From NCBI RefSeq assembly GCF_000264995.1, contig NW_006767438.1, positions 833,491 to 897,490 of the forward strand: DNA of 64,000 bases, given 5' to 3'. Of this stretch, positions 1 to 10,467 are shown piece after piece (positions within the stretch are counted from its first letter, which is position 1; each line of letters opens with the position of its first letter). The DNA comes from Punctularia strigosozonata HHB-11173 SS5 (lineage: Eukaryota > Basidiomycota > Agaricomycetes > Corticiales > Punctulariaceae). The notes under the pieces are model-generated. The model was given only the letters and a program-made list of their open reading frames with translations. It ran no database searches and was not told the origin of the DNA. The translations under genes were made by a program, and so were the position numbers.

Positions 1-861
1 GAGTTTCATGGCGTCTTGGTGGTCACATGCTTGAGACCTCAACGAAGAACAGATAAGTCCTGGTTGCTTCGAACCCCATTGCGGCGCCAGACGAGCACTC
101 GCTGTGTTTGTTGTCCGCCGACTTCATGTTGTAGACTGAGGTACGTCGCCGGATTCAAGTTGCGCTATATCCTACGCGAACCAATAATCTGTCGACCTAT
201 AACTTCCTCCCTCCGTGGTTGTGCCCGCCGTCTCATCTTTGACGAGGAGAATGCTCGCGTTGGGCTCTCCGTATTCCATCAGGGGGCCAGAGGAACCTTT
301 ACGGGCTCTACATCACCCGCGAGCTCGCCGAGTCGTCGTGTGACATGGAGGTATGTCTCAGACTCTCGCTGATGATTTATATATCCATAGCGCATCTGTT
401 TAACAAATCGTCGTACGCTCCAACGAGCCGTTTGAGGAGATTTTGCAGGAGACAGCAGCGAGCTTCAATATAACTCTTGATGCATAGGCCCTCGCCCTTT
501 GACGACATCAGATGTGAATTCCGATACTTTGTTCTCGTGTATACACGTATTCGGACAATATACCACGCGGGAAACCTGACTCCAAATTGGACAGCTCGTT
601 TCAAACGTTCATGTTAGAATGCTCTGACTGCGATGATCTTGTTTTGTAATCCAAAGCTAAGTATGGTGTCTCACGTTTTGAAGGGAGCAGCCATCATGAA
701 TCAAACCGAATCGAGATATACTCGAGACATAGCGGAAGAGGAGCCGTTGACTGCGAAATACATTGTAGGCATGCAACAAGGTAACAACAAATAAAAAGTT
801 TATGAACATGGGTGAAAATCCCGTGCGTGACATGAGGTGAGAGATCCCGAAAAGACGTCAG
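1..861. other. Intergenic, no gene recognised
   Basis: Short open frames exist here on both strands, but none shows family motifs, a plausible splice pattern or an obvious promoter. I see nothing assignable before the 3' end of WYWD1. Confidence 0.4.
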
Positions 862-1575
862 CTAATGGGCAGCTATAGCAAATCGGACTCCCGATGCCAT
901 ACGCTGCGCGGTGCATCCTTCGGCTGCTGGCGTATTATGGGATGTTTTCCTTTTGGACGGCGCTTCGACCTGTGCCACACAAACGACAAAAAAGTGAGAA
1001 CGAAGTTCGCAACCGTACATGGAAACGTACCGCGTCAACTCTGGCCGATTTTGGAGTCTCGAGATCCCAGTACCATCGAGCGGTTGTATTCGGGTCTAAT
1101 CCGAGTTCGCGCTTGATGATTTCCACCACTTCCTCTTCGTCCGTATCAACTAGTTTCTCGCGGTACGCGGTGACGTTGGTGTGGAGCGCAATAACGTAGT
1201 CATGAACGGGGTGCACTGTGCAAGCGAAGTGAAGAGTCGCGTCGCTAGCAATCATCAAACTGCGGGTGATGCGTTTGGTGCAGGAATACAGGGCGATGTC
1301 GTCCGCATCTGCTTTCATGAAACCTTTGTGGACGGCGTAGGCCCGAAGTCTTTCGAACGGTGCTGCCACACCGTAGTGAAACAGTGGACAGTCACCAGGA
1401 TGAACATGTTCGCCCGTCATCCATCCAGGGAGCTGCAACAAAGCCCTGCGGTGTTTTCGGGCATGTTTGTACCATGCTTTCTGTCGTCCCATACTGAATC
1501 AGCGTTGAACAGGCGGAAGTGAAATCAGAACTGACTTACCTCGTATTCTTCCGTATTTCCAAGGGGAAACATCAT
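862..1575 (-). CDS. WYWD1: WYWD-family protein, 197 aa, function unknown
   Basis: Three exons: 1540-1575, 1031-1480 and 862-969, with introns of 59 and 61 nt, both phase 0. The start ATG gives a 12-codon first exon, as in other members. Family marks are a HRRAL block at the start of exon 2, DCPLFHYG, an alternating Leu/Tyr helix (RLRAYAV), VIKREL-like IIKREL and RWYWD. The third exon encodes a basic tail (APSKRK), shared in kind with WYWD4. No signal peptide or membrane segment is visible, so it is probably intracellular. It is divergently arranged with WECK1, 644 bp away. I do not recognise the family; its repeated intact reading frames and conserved splice sites show that it is a real gene. 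Confidence 0.8.
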
Positions 1576-2219
1576 TTTCGAGTGGACTCAGCGGAGAGAG
1601 ACGTGCGGTAGGAGGAGCAAGGAATTTAGAGTCTGCACAAAGACGCGTTCAAGACCCATATATGTACAAACCATCGCGATCACGTGCAGAACGTAGTGGC
1701 CCTCCGCCGCGACCACGGACCCACCTTTCATTATGCTCCCGTTACATCGGCAACATCGCATATGCTACAGCGCGGACTAGAAGACTTCGGTGTACTTCCG
1801 GATCAACAAGTAATACCTGAAGCTATTCAACACATTGTTTCCCTCATTCGTCTTACAGGGACATGAGAGCGGCCTCAAGAAAACGGCAGTAGTGATTGCA
1901 GTGATTTGTTACACATGTATTTTGTCGCTCACGGTGAACTGGCCATGGAATGCAGGCCCGATTGGCAGCAGTTCGTCATTGAAGCCACTATGCCGTGGAG
2001 CTTACGCTCATAGACCACCGGCCATGTGGCGACAGCTTCATGATGTATATCCGGCCAACGTAGCGCGTTGGCCCAGGATGAGTCCGTGGCCTTACACGGC
2101 CCTATTGCGCGGCGTCCCCATGGCCGGGGATTACTGCCTGCGTATATAAACACTAGCATCAGAAGGAGGAGATCAACACCAAGACATTGCACATCACACC
2201 CACTCTATTATACGCTCTC
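1576..2219. promoter_or_regulatory. Shared divergent promoter region WYWD1/WECK1 (644 bp)
   Basis: This gap separates the two start codons. CACGTG lies at 1681-1686, 105 bp before the WYWD1 start. A TATA box (TATATAAA, 2143-2150) lies 70 bp before the WECK1 start. Short open frames inside look spurious. Bidirectional regulation is inferred from the same layout at three other loci. Confidence 0.55.
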
Positions 2220-3733
2220 ATGACAATTACCGTGAAGTCGGAAGGGATTGAGCCGGACACATCAATCACCGTCAAGTCGAAGGTTAGTCCTGATATTCGT
2301 CTTTATATCATAACATAATTTATCTGATCATCGTCCAATAGACTTACATGGAGGAGCTTTCTGAAGCCGTTATTTGTGCGCAAGAGAGCGAGCATGCCGG
2401 CTACGCCTTCGTCGGACGTATCCTCTACACCTGGGCTTCGTCGAGCCGCGTCCTTGGCGAGCACAAGGGAACCCTGCAAATCTTCCCTCAATATAGACTG
2501 GTAGAGCCCAAATGGACGAAAGTCAAACCCGTGCTAGAGGCGGAGGCGGGTTCATCAAAGGCGGGGGAAAAGGAGGGGGCGACGGGCGAGGGAGTTGCGG
2601 ACAAGGAGACGGCGAAGAAGGAGGGGACTACGCATGACGGGGGATCAAATGGGAGGCAGGAAAGCCCGGAGGCAAAGAAGACGAAGAAAAGGAAGGGGAA
2701 GAAGAAGAGGATGAAGAAGGGCAATGTATCGCGGCGCTCACCTCCGCGGGTGTGTATCCCGGACTTTGCAGCCTTTGTCTTGTCTCGAGACTCGCCTGAT
2801 GCTGAGACTTCCACCAAGGCGCCTGTGTTCCTCTGGGAATGCAAGGCGACGTCCACTCGGCACAACTGGTCGGATCCACAGGCGCGCGGATCCGCCGGCT
2901 TGGTGATACAAGGCCTGATGCCACAGCTCAGGGAGCAGGCTGACATGGTCATGAGGATCTACGAAATCGACAGCTGCTACATCTTTCTGCGTTCGGGGCT
3001 GCACTTCAGCTTGCTCAACTTCATGCGGGTCGCGTCTGCGCCTGCAAAACGTATCAGGCGTACGTCTCATCGAGATATTGTTCAAGATCTAGCTCTAGCG
3101 AAGCGTCTTCGATGCGAACCTCTCTACTTTCTTCAGACAATCTTCGGAAACCCGGATTCGCCTTTGTCTCTCCAATTCAGTTATCCTTTCCTAGCTGCAT
3201 TGCATCGGGCAAGTTCTGATCCATCCTTGCACCTCGAGTTCTCGAACTCGTTCTTCAAGCTGCCGGATGACAAGAAAGCCGAGGGTGATCCGTCGCCTGA
3301 TATTCAGGTATGAGAGGATCATAAGTCAATAAGCTCGTGCTCATTGTTTTTCACTCAGAAACTCGCCCAAGAAATTCTGACCGAAGAGCTAGAGGAGCTG
3401 CAAACCGCCGTAGACGAGTTGATCGCTGCTATCAATCACCGCTCATTGAGTCGCTCGGACCGGGGGGATCCTGACTACGAGGCATCCACCGACGAAGATT
3501 CGCAGATCCCGCCGCGTATTCATGAGACACGCGGAAGGAAACGCAGGCTTGACAATGGAGGGCAGCAGCATAACGGTGTCATCGGCACCTGGGAAGGCAG
3601 CGAGAATGGTGATGATAGCGATTCGGACGAGGATGGTTCTGATAGCGATGAGGAGGATGAAAGCGATGAGGAGGATGAAAGCAATGAGGAGGATGATAGT
3701 GGCAAGGAGCAGGATGGCGATGAGGAGGATTAG
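2220..3733 (+). CDS. WECK1: PD-(D/E)XK-like putative nuclease with acidic tail, 467 aa
   Basis: Exons 2220-2282, 2342-3307 and 3359-3733; introns of 59 and 51 nt, phase 0. The core begins with a helix YAFVGRILYTW, then a beta segment GTLQIFPQ. A Lys/Glu-rich insert follows, then IPDFAAFVL (P161-D162) and FLWECKA (E187, K189), then a helix LPQLREQADMVM and a strand CYIFLRSG. PD plus ExK on consecutive strands followed by a helix is the restriction-endonuclease-like core that normally cleaves DNA with metal ions. The fold is inferred from motif order only. Exon 3 encodes an amphipathic helix (EELEELQTAVDEL), a basic patch RGRKRR that could act as a nuclear signal, and a long Asp/Glu/Ser tail. 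It is head-to-head with WYWD1. Confidence 0.75.
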
Positions 3734-4221
3734 GGAGGTGACGGAGGGACAGATACTGAGAATGATTTCGGCTTCGTAAAGTGATAATACCATGCCAAAG
3801 ATTGTATGTACGCGATGACTTTCTTGCGTACGCCATTACTTGAGAACAAAAGAGATAACATAGATGCAACAGAGCGGATATAATTGCGAACGACAGTCCG
3901 AGCTAAGCATATAACCCAGGCCGCGCTACCTTGGTCGAAGGATGGTTCGGAATGTGGAAGACGTGGCTCTCCAGTCAGGCCTCCGAGATGTAGGCGTGCG
4001 ACGAACAAGGGAACTCGCCGCCAAACAAGCGCGACAGTTTGTGGAAGAGAAATTCGCTCTCCTTCTCTGCTCTGTTGAGGAAGGCGGACCTCCATATGTT
4101 ACACGGTTATCGACGTCGGCCATCTCTTCGTCTTCTCCTGTGGACTGGTCGATAGGGTCGTCCGTGGACCGCTTCCTGTCGGCCGAGGTGGCGACGGTGG
4201 CGAAGTAGCCGTGCTCCCGTT
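3734..4221. other. Intergenic; possible small open frame at 3942-4208
   Basis: An 88-codon open frame on the plus strand (starting MVRNVEDVALQ) is the only candidate. It has no recognisable domain, and a longer open frame overlaps it on the other strand, so I do not call it a gene. Confidence 0.25.
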
Positions 4222-4631
4222 GAGCATTGAACTTCAACCACGACCTCTTGCAGTGATCGGTACAGTCAAACGCTGACCACGGCCCTCTTTCAGGAACCTT
4301 GATTAGAACCGATGATTCAAGATCACTCCATCCCCGTTGGTCACTGGTCAGAGTTCCATTGAGAAAGGGCGACCCGTATTGCATGCGATCCCATCTATTT
4401 TCTACAGCCATCTTCAGCAACATCGACCAGCCTAATCTTTGTCTCACGGCTCCCTTTCTGGGCGCCTTACACTGGGTGGTTGCCACTGAGCCGTTCCATT
4501 CAGAGTTCTCCGGAACATTCTGTTCGTTGAAGGACGACACGCAGGTGGAAAGGAGAACCCTCCGACGATATACGAGTGCGTGGTAGGATACTCTGATTAT
4601 GAACTTCGGCTCATGAGTCATGCTCGGGAGG
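4222..4631 (+). pseudogene. WECK pseudogene: promoter fused to 3' part of the gene
   Basis: Bases 4222-4360 match the region upstream of WECK2 (about 17177-17315). Bases 4361-4631 match the 3' end of WECK2 exon 2 and its second intron (about 18105-18380). The start codon, first exon and whole PD...ECK core are absent, so about 0.8 kb was lost in one internal deletion. The retained coding stretch still shows a recognisable NIDQPNL-like and LGALHWVV-like block. It cannot make a WECK protein. Confidence 0.75.
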
Positions 4632-5019
4632 TAGAAACGTAGCAGTAGGTGCACTCAAACAGAATGCGACGAAGAAAGAAGCCGTACCGGTGGTGCTTCG
4701 GAGGACGTGTGTCGTGTAAGATCATCATTCAGACGGAAGACCACCGAACGGGGCGCATTGAGATGACTCCCGACGTTGACGATATGTAGGAAGTCGAGTA
4801 AAGGCGTGTAAGAACGAGTACAATAGGACCCCATCTGATCCTGAGAGGGGCCATAGCCGTAACTAGCCTTCGCACGTCAACGATGTAATGGCTGAAATGG
4901 TATCGCATATTTGCATATGCGCCGAACAGTTTGGATTATAATCTGGCAGCATGACAGGACGGCGACGACAGTGAACAATGGGTACGCGACTAAAACATAG
5001 ACGAAAGGAGCTGGAGAAG
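4632..5019. other. Intergenic, nothing recognised
   Basis: This lies between the 3' ends of the deleted WECK copy and WYWD2. No motif, repeat or open frame of interest was found. Confidence 0.4.
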
Positions 5020-5807
5020 CTAGACTCGCCGCGCGCCTTTGCGCTTGGTGGCGTAGGACACGTACCTTGCCCGTATCTCCAGGTCCACGTCCTCGAATAC
5101 AGGTTGTTGATCTTCGTTCTCAGTCTGTGTCACTTGCATATGTAGTTTAACGGCCTTAGGAATTTTAGGGTTCGTCAGCTGTTTTATACATGTTTGAGGT
5201 CAGAAAATTACGATCGGTTCGCCTTGTGAAGGCCGGGGCTTACAGTGTCAGACGTCGCGGTAGAGGGATTCTCGCAATCCCAGTACCAGAGGGCCTCTGA
5301 GTCCGATGGCAGATCGAGCTCAGCCTTGATGAACGCCACAATTCTTGCCACCTCGTCCGGTGTCAAAGGCGACTCGTACTTGTTGAAATTCGTGTAGAAG
5401 GCGATCATGCGGGTGAAATGATAATGATGGATGATAGTATATCGTAGCGGCTTGGCATTGCCACGTTTGGCAATAAGGTCGACCATCCGTCGCACATGGC
5501 ATACGACACGCACGTCGTCTTGTGCATCCTTGGAGTTGAACAGCTTGTGCTTGATTCCATAAGCGCGAAACCTGTCGAGGGATACACCTAGTCCGTAATG
5601 AAACAGTGGACAGTCTTCCCTGCGGAGGTACTCGTCGTACATCCATGGTGGGAGACGCTTAACTGCTCTCCGATGTTCCACTGCGAATGCGAGGAATGAT
5701 TTCTGGGATGCGCCTCGTCAAACATGCGCCGAACGTGCTGGAAAGGACGGTACCTTGCAAACACGTTCAGCATCGGAGAGTTGTTGTGAATCGGACCCTG
5801 TCGTCAT
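5020..5807 (-). CDS. WYWD2: WYWD-family protein, 223 aa
   Basis: Exons 5754-5807, 5244-5702 and 5020-5178; introns of 51 and 65 nt, phase 0. The first exon is longer than usual (18 codons). Exon 2 carries the family core: HRRAVKRLPPWM, DCPLFHYGLG, FRAYGIKHKLF, FIKAELDLPSD and LWYWD. Exon 3 starts at the family position with IPKAVKLHMQV and ends in a basic RKGARRV tail. It belongs to the same subfamily as the broken WYWD5, and the two occupy equivalent places in a segmental duplication. Two tandem CACGTG boxes lie at 5886-5897, about 80 bp upstream, just outside the retroelement. The function is not known. Confidence 0.8.
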
Positions 5808-5911
5808 CGTGTCTCAAATCGAAACGCGGGGCTATATGTCGCAGGGCTGAAGGAACGAAAGATACGGAAGGAAGACGTCGCGACTCACGTGCACGTGATT
5901 AGTGGTTGGTG

Positions 5912-6054
5912 TTCTTGGTTCGTCGTACGATACAAAGGTTGTATGATAGGAGCACCTACACACGCATCTCCCGTAGGTTTGGGTGAAAGACAGGTGGCCC
6001 CCAGGGGCCGACCGTCCTTGGGCGCGATCCGAGGGAGAGCCCGGAGGCTCACCC
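5912..6054 (-). repeat. Ngaro split direct repeat, B2 copy (143 bp)
   Basis: Identical by eye to 6256-6398. It forms the outer 3' end of the element. Confidence 0.85.
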
Positions 6055-6127
6055 GCGGCTCGCTGATAGGGGATGCGATGATGTTAGTGAGCTTGGCAGA
6101 TGCCTACAGGACGCGGGTGGGCGGGTG

Positions 6128-6257
6128 CTGATGCAGCTAGCGGTGCGCCTCTACTGACGAGGGAGTCCGGAGGGATGAGGAGCGTGTCACGAGTCGGAGT
6201 TTCAATTGTCTCCCTCGAGCCCAAGACGGCGCACCGAGCTTCGCTCGGTGCTCGCTT
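6128..6257 (-). repeat. Ngaro split direct repeat, A2 copy (130 bp)
   Basis: Identical by eye to 11841-11970. It overlaps the adjacent B copy by 2 bp, which fits junction formation through a circular intermediate. It contains a short palindrome, GCACCGAGC/GCTCGGTGC. Confidence 0.85.
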
Positions 6258-6398
6258 CTTGGTTCGTCGTACGATACAAAGGTTGTATGATAGGAGCACC
6301 TACACACGCATCTCCCGTAGGTTTGGGTGAAAGACAGGTGGCCCCCAGGGGCCGACCGTCCTTGGGCGCGATCCGAGGGAGAGCCCGGAGGCTCACCC
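6256..6398 (-). repeat. Ngaro split direct repeat, B1 copy (143 bp)
   Basis: Identical by eye to 5912-6054. It lies just downstream of the recombinase frame. Confidence 0.85.
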
Positions 6399-6456
6399 AA
6401 ACCGCCGCACCAGCCGAAGGGGGAAGACCGAGGATGAGCCCACCCCGGCGAGAAGG

Positions 6457-7764
6457 TTATGGTTGTGTTTGAGGGCGCCTGAACGGCCGGACGCGTCGCA
6501 TGTGCTGGGGGAGAATATCCTCGATCGACCTCCAATACCGCAGAAATGCGTCCGATGACCACCTCCCTGCCGTCTTGACGACATGCGGTGGAACACCCGC
6601 TAGCAGGAGCTCCGTCGTCCCGCCTATCCGGAAGCAGTGCCCCGTTATACGAGGGTACCGGTTTCTTGACCAGATTGCGTTGCAGCGCGCCATGAACGCC
6701 GTCTTCGTGAGTGCCCTTGGGCCTTTCGGATGTGTGTACGCGAAGAGCGGGGCTTCGACTGGGAGGCGGCTCCTCTGGAGGTGGAACCGCAGGGCGTATA
6801 TCGGGTCCGTGGAGCCGCGTTGGTGCTGAAGGTAGACGACTTCTCCCCGGTTGTACTGCGTCTTGGTCGATGGTAGAGTTAACGCGTAAGACTTCGAATG
6901 GGTGGAAGGTTTGTGGAATGCGGAGCGTTCTGGGGTCCGGATGAGACCCGTGTTCTGCGACGACGGGAGCACTTCGCCTGCTCGGAGCTGACCCCAGAAC
7001 AGAACGCAGGCGGCCGCATACACTGCTGAATCAAATGGAGAGTCGAAGTTCAGTGATTTGTGCAGACAGCGCAGCATATCGCGGGTTACTGGTACACGCG
7101 CCGGTTTCCGGGAACCCTTAGGTCGGAGGTTCTCCACGCCCTTGACCGTGTATTGGAGTCGTGTCCCGCCGAGCCAAGGTGCGTTCTGGGCGGTATGCCA
7201 GGCTTTCAGCGCCGCTATCCAGTTCCGAGCGGTGCCCCCTGCGAGTTGGCCGGCGCCTTTGGCGACAAATGCGCATAGCGCTATTTCCTGCGCCGGGAAT
7301 TGGTCGACCTCTGGAATGCGCTCTGCGATGCAGAACCTGATATACCTCTCTACTACTGCGCTGTAGCCCCTCAAGGTGCTCGATGCCCAGCCCGCCTTAA
7401 TAGTCTTCTCGAGTTGGACCCGAGTTGGTTTCGACAAGGTGATCTGGCGAGGGTTATGATAGAGCGTTGTGGTAGCCAGGCCCGCCCCCGGGCGGAAGTG
7501 AGCTAAGGCGTGTCTGCGGGTGGGGGTCTTTGGGGGCCCAGAGATGTGCGCTGACGGTGGCGTGTTCTGAGTGTAGTTGCGCGGTGCTCTACTCGCTCTC
7601 GTGTGCGACATGCTGGGGGCAGAAGGGTGCGGGTGCCCCCTGGTCAGCCCGGGTGAGGCTGTGCCTGAGAACGGTGTGACCATATCTGCCTCGAGACTAA
7701 GGTACTCTATGCCTTCTTGAGATACAAGTAAACGGAGTTGCAAACTGCCTTCACACAGAGCCAT
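6457..7764 (-). CDS. Ngaro tyrosine recombinase
   Basis: An open frame of 435 codons. A Ser/Thr/Pro-rich N-terminus precedes a core-binding domain (STLRGYSAVVERYIRFC) and a catalytic domain. Catalytic marks are an Arg in FWGQLRAGEV, H-x-x-R in GHCFRIGG, a Trp in AGRWSS and a candidate nucleophile Tyr in LRYWR. This set defines tyrosine recombinases and replaces the integrase of LTR elements. The enzyme would insert the circular cDNA. The true N-terminus is uncertain because the first ~60 codons overlap other open sequence. Confidence 0.85.
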   Translation of the reverse strand: MALCEGSLQLRLLVSQEGIEYLSLEADMVTPFSGTASPGLTRGHPHPSAPSMSHTRASRAPRNYTQNTPPSAHISGPPKTPTRRHALAHFRPGAGLATTTLYHNPRQITLSKPTRVQLEKTIKAGWASSTLRGYSAVVERYIRFCIAERIPEVDQFPAQEIALCAFVAKGAGQLAGGTARNWIAALKAWHTAQNAPWLGGTRLQYTVKGVENLRPKGSRKPARVPVTRDMLRCLHKSLNFDSPFDSAVYAAACVLFWGQLRAGEVLPSSQNTGLIRTPERSAFHKPSTHSKSYALTLPSTKTQYNRGEVVYLQHQRGSTDPIYALRFHLQRSRLPVEAPLFAYTHPKGPRALTKTAFMARCNAIWSRNRYPRITGHCFRIGGTTELLLAGVPPHVVKTAGRWSSDAFLRYWRSIEDILPQHMRRVRPFRRPQTQP

Positions 7765-8290
7765 ATGGACTTTTTGGGTCCAGGGTTGGGGGGAGGAGCT
7801 TTAATATCTTGGATGAAGCGACCGCACACGCAGTTGCCTGCCACCACCCCGGGGCCCTCACCCCCAAACCAGTGGGCGCAGGTGCCTCGACCTCTGGTAT
7901 ATCCTTCCACCAATGTCTGGAACCTCTGTGAGGATGTGTACGCTAAACGTTGTGAGTCCTCATCTGTATGGCTAAGGAGTGAGGTACCTCTGTACTGAGC
8001 CGCTTCCGACCCATCTTCATAAGCAATCGAGCGCTCAAATTCGATTTTTACAATCATTTCCCGTTCTTGGGACCTCCTGAGTGAGCACATCTCCTCGACA
8101 ACCCGATGGCCTGTGACGAGAGGGGGAAAATTAGCAATCGCATGTGAGGGTGAAACGCCTTAGAGAAGATGACAACGCACTTGTGCGATACATGGCAGTG
8201 GGCGGTGAGGAGAAGGAGGAGGCGCAGGTCGCCGTTGTGTTTTCCTTGAGCTGTTGCTAGCCGACGTCTAGCGGTGCTGCGCATTATTGC
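7700..8290 (-). other. Uncharacterised open frames between RT/RNase H and recombinase
   Basis: Two overlapping frames (8054-8284 and 7707-8090) with GT...AG candidates near 8179 and 7995 suggest spliced coding sequence. A Cys-rich stretch (CAHWFGGEG, NCVCGRF) is seen. I recognise no domain. It could be an accessory element protein, the N-terminus of the recombinase or non-coding sequence. Confidence 0.35.
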
Positions 8291-8409
8291 GTAAAATTGT
8301 AACGTAATGAGAGAAGAGGGGGGGAGAATTCCGTCTGTCTGGAGGAAGAGGGAGGTCCCGCCTCGCGCCTTCTATTCTGTGCTGGCCCCTTAAATCAAGG
8401 CCGAAACAG

Positions 8410-10467
8410 TTATATTAACTCTGGTCTAACTATTAACGAGGAAATACAGTAAGGAATTTTGAAGGTGATCGATGAGCGCGGCATATCTGTGAGAGGAATG
8501 CCCCGCGAAGGGGGATCTGCCTTGTTCTCCGCCGACGGGACGTATCGGGGGGTAATCCATATGGAATGTGCCCGCATTAAGGTCACAATCCGCTGCAAAA
8601 CACGGTTGTGCTCCAGGTTGCGGGATTTCCCGGCCTCTAGCGCGCCTATGACGCTCTGGTTATCCGACCGGATGATTAGATGGAGGCCGTTCAGGCCTCG
8701 CTGCAGGGCGAGGCGGAGGCCGAACTCGATTGCGACCATCTCGGCCCAGCCGATTTTCCGCGCCTCCGACCTCCAGCCCGGCGCGAGTTTCCAGGCGTCC
8801 CATTCGCCGTTCAATACGACGCCTATACCCCACGAGGTAGAGGCGTCCACCCAGAACTCGCTCTCTGTAATCTCGGGCGGGCGCTGCAGAGAGCTTCCAC
8901 ATGGGCCCGTCGATAGCGCGGTTCTCCAAAAGGAGATGTCGGTGAGAACTTGACTGCCCGGGGTCCGCCGGGCGAACACCGAAGCAGCCGGTGGGAATGA
9001 CGACGCGAACCTTGATATGGCGACGAGTCTCGAGCGTCCTTCCGGGATTGCCAGACTGCAGTGTACGAGGGTCCCGGTGATCTGTTCTGCTTCGCGCCGC
9101 ATGAAAGTGCTGCCCGCGGTCCACGGCTCGAGTTTGGTCAGGTAGCGGGCCCTCTTGTCGTCCGGGATCGAGACCCATTTGCGTTCGAGATCCCACAGGA
9201 AACCGAGGTAACGGAATATCGACGCGAAGTCCTTGGTCTTCGACGGTTTCCACGGCCAGCCCAGCTGCTCGGCTAGCCGGTAGATCTCGTCCAGGCCGTA
9301 TGCGTACCTGGGCGATCCGTGCGTGCTCTCGCGGGTGGGGTAGCGGACGAAGGCGAAATCGTCCACCCACTTCTTGAGCGCATCTACTCCGGATTTCAGG
9401 TATAGCGCTGCCATACAGTCCGCCACCCTGCCCCACACGCCCGGCGAACTCGCTGGTCCGAAAGGTGCACAGGAATCAATCCAGAATTGCCCCTTCCATT
9501 GGACTACGAAGTGCGGTTGTTGGTCGGGCCGTATTGGGATGCAGCGAAAGGCCGAATCGACGTCAAGCGTGGCCACTTGCGTGAGCGGAGGGGCGTCCAT
9601 GACGAGCACCACCATTTCCGAAAACGTGCCCCACTCGCACGGGAAGGCGTCCGAATCGATGGCCGAGTTTACGGAAGCGATGGCCGGGTTGCTGCGCGGG
9701 AAGGAGAAATCTTGAATCATCCGCAACTCCGAGGTCCCGGCCTTCGGTACCGCGCCCAGCGGTGAGGTCCTGAACGGGCCGATGAGGTTCTCCAGCCTCG
9801 CGCGATCAAAGGGCCCGGTATACCGACGGGCTGCGCGTTCTTTTTGGATGTATAGGTCTATGGCGTCCGTATTTGACAATGCTGACTTGTGATTAGGTGG
9901 AATGTAAGTGGTTTGTACGAGGGTGGGGACACCCATATCGAACCCGAGTCTCATGCCTCGCGGCACGTCCAAGAAGATATCTAACAGGCCTGTTGAAGAC
10001 AAGCGCGATTCCCATTCATCTGCTTTGAACGGCCGGGTCGTCACGGCCAGCGCTAGCGATGACGCAGAGGCTGGCGGAATGGGAGTCTCCGCAAAGCGTG
10101 CAGCGGTGCTCCCCATGTGCGCATGTGCCCGAGGCGGAGCATCCCCTTTGCATGTTGAAGTGGAAGCAGTAGCGCTTCCCCGTTTTGTCCGCGTAGCCCC
10201 CGTCTTGAGTTCTCGCGATGAAAATCGGATTCCCGTTCGCGAGCGTCTTGGCGAAGCACTCCTTCGTCCGGTGGGAGTAACGCCCGCACAGGAAGCAGCT
10301 TCGAAAGGAACTACCGGTCTGGTCAGAGGCCCGGCCTTTCGTCGGGAGGGAGCTTCGGGGCCCGCGCCCGGTCGTTGTCCCCCCGCCGGATTCCCGTCTG
10401 CGATTCGCCAATGCGAGCTGAGCCTGTTGCGGCTGCGGTTGGAGTATCCTCCTCCCCAGATGAGCAA
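8410..10467 (-). CDS. Ngaro reverse transcriptase - RNase H polyprotein
   Basis: An open frame of 685 codons. The first ~180 residues overlap the gag frame and are probably not translated from this ATG. The reverse transcriptase shows LRMIQDFSFPRSN, a conserved FRCIPIRPDQQPHF block, APFGPASSPG and the active-site VDDF. The RNase H domain begins near WVDASTSWGIG (first Asp), with an E in WAEMVAIE, a D in IRSDNQSV and a final Asp in ENKADPPSR. The domain order RT then RNase H, followed by a separate recombinase frame, is that of DIRS-order elements. No lesion is visible across the catalytic domains. Confidence 0.85.
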   Translation of the reverse strand: MLIWGGGYSNRSRNRLSSHWRIADGNPAGGQRPGAGPEAPSRRKAGPLTRPVVPFEAASCAGVTPTGRRSASPRRSRTGIRFSSRELKTGATRTKRGSATASTSTCKGDAPPRAHAHMGSTAARFAETPIPPASASSLALAVTTRPFKADEWESRLSSTGLLDIFLDVPRGMRLGFDMGVPTLVQTTYIPPNHKSALSNTDAIDLYIQKERAARRYTGPFDRARLENLIGPFRTSPLGAVPKAGTSELRMIQDFSFPRSNPAIASVNSAIDSDAFPCEWGTFSEMVVLVMDAPPLTQVATLDVDSAFRCIPIRPDQQPHFVVQWKGQFWIDSCAPFGPASSPGVWGRVADCMAALYLKSGVDALKKWVDDFAFVRYPTRESTHGSPRYAYGLDEIYRLAEQLGWPWKPSKTKDFASIFRYLGFLWDLERKWVSIPDDKRARYLTKLEPWTAGSTFMRREAEQITGTLVHCSLAIPEGRSRLVAISRFASSFPPAASVFARRTPGSQVLTDISFWRTALSTGPCGSSLQRPPEITESEFWVDASTSWGIGVVLNGEWDAWKLAPGWRSEARKIGWAEMVAIEFGLRLALQRGLNGLHLIIRSDNQSVIGALEAGKSRNLEHNRVLQRIVTLMRAHSIWITPRYVPSAENKADPPSRGIPLTDMPRSSITFKIPYCISSLIVRPELI

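Noticed and set aside
2488-2952. Minus-strand open frame opposite WECK1
   Set aside because: A hydrophobic Phe-run shadow of the Lys/Glu-rich coding insert.
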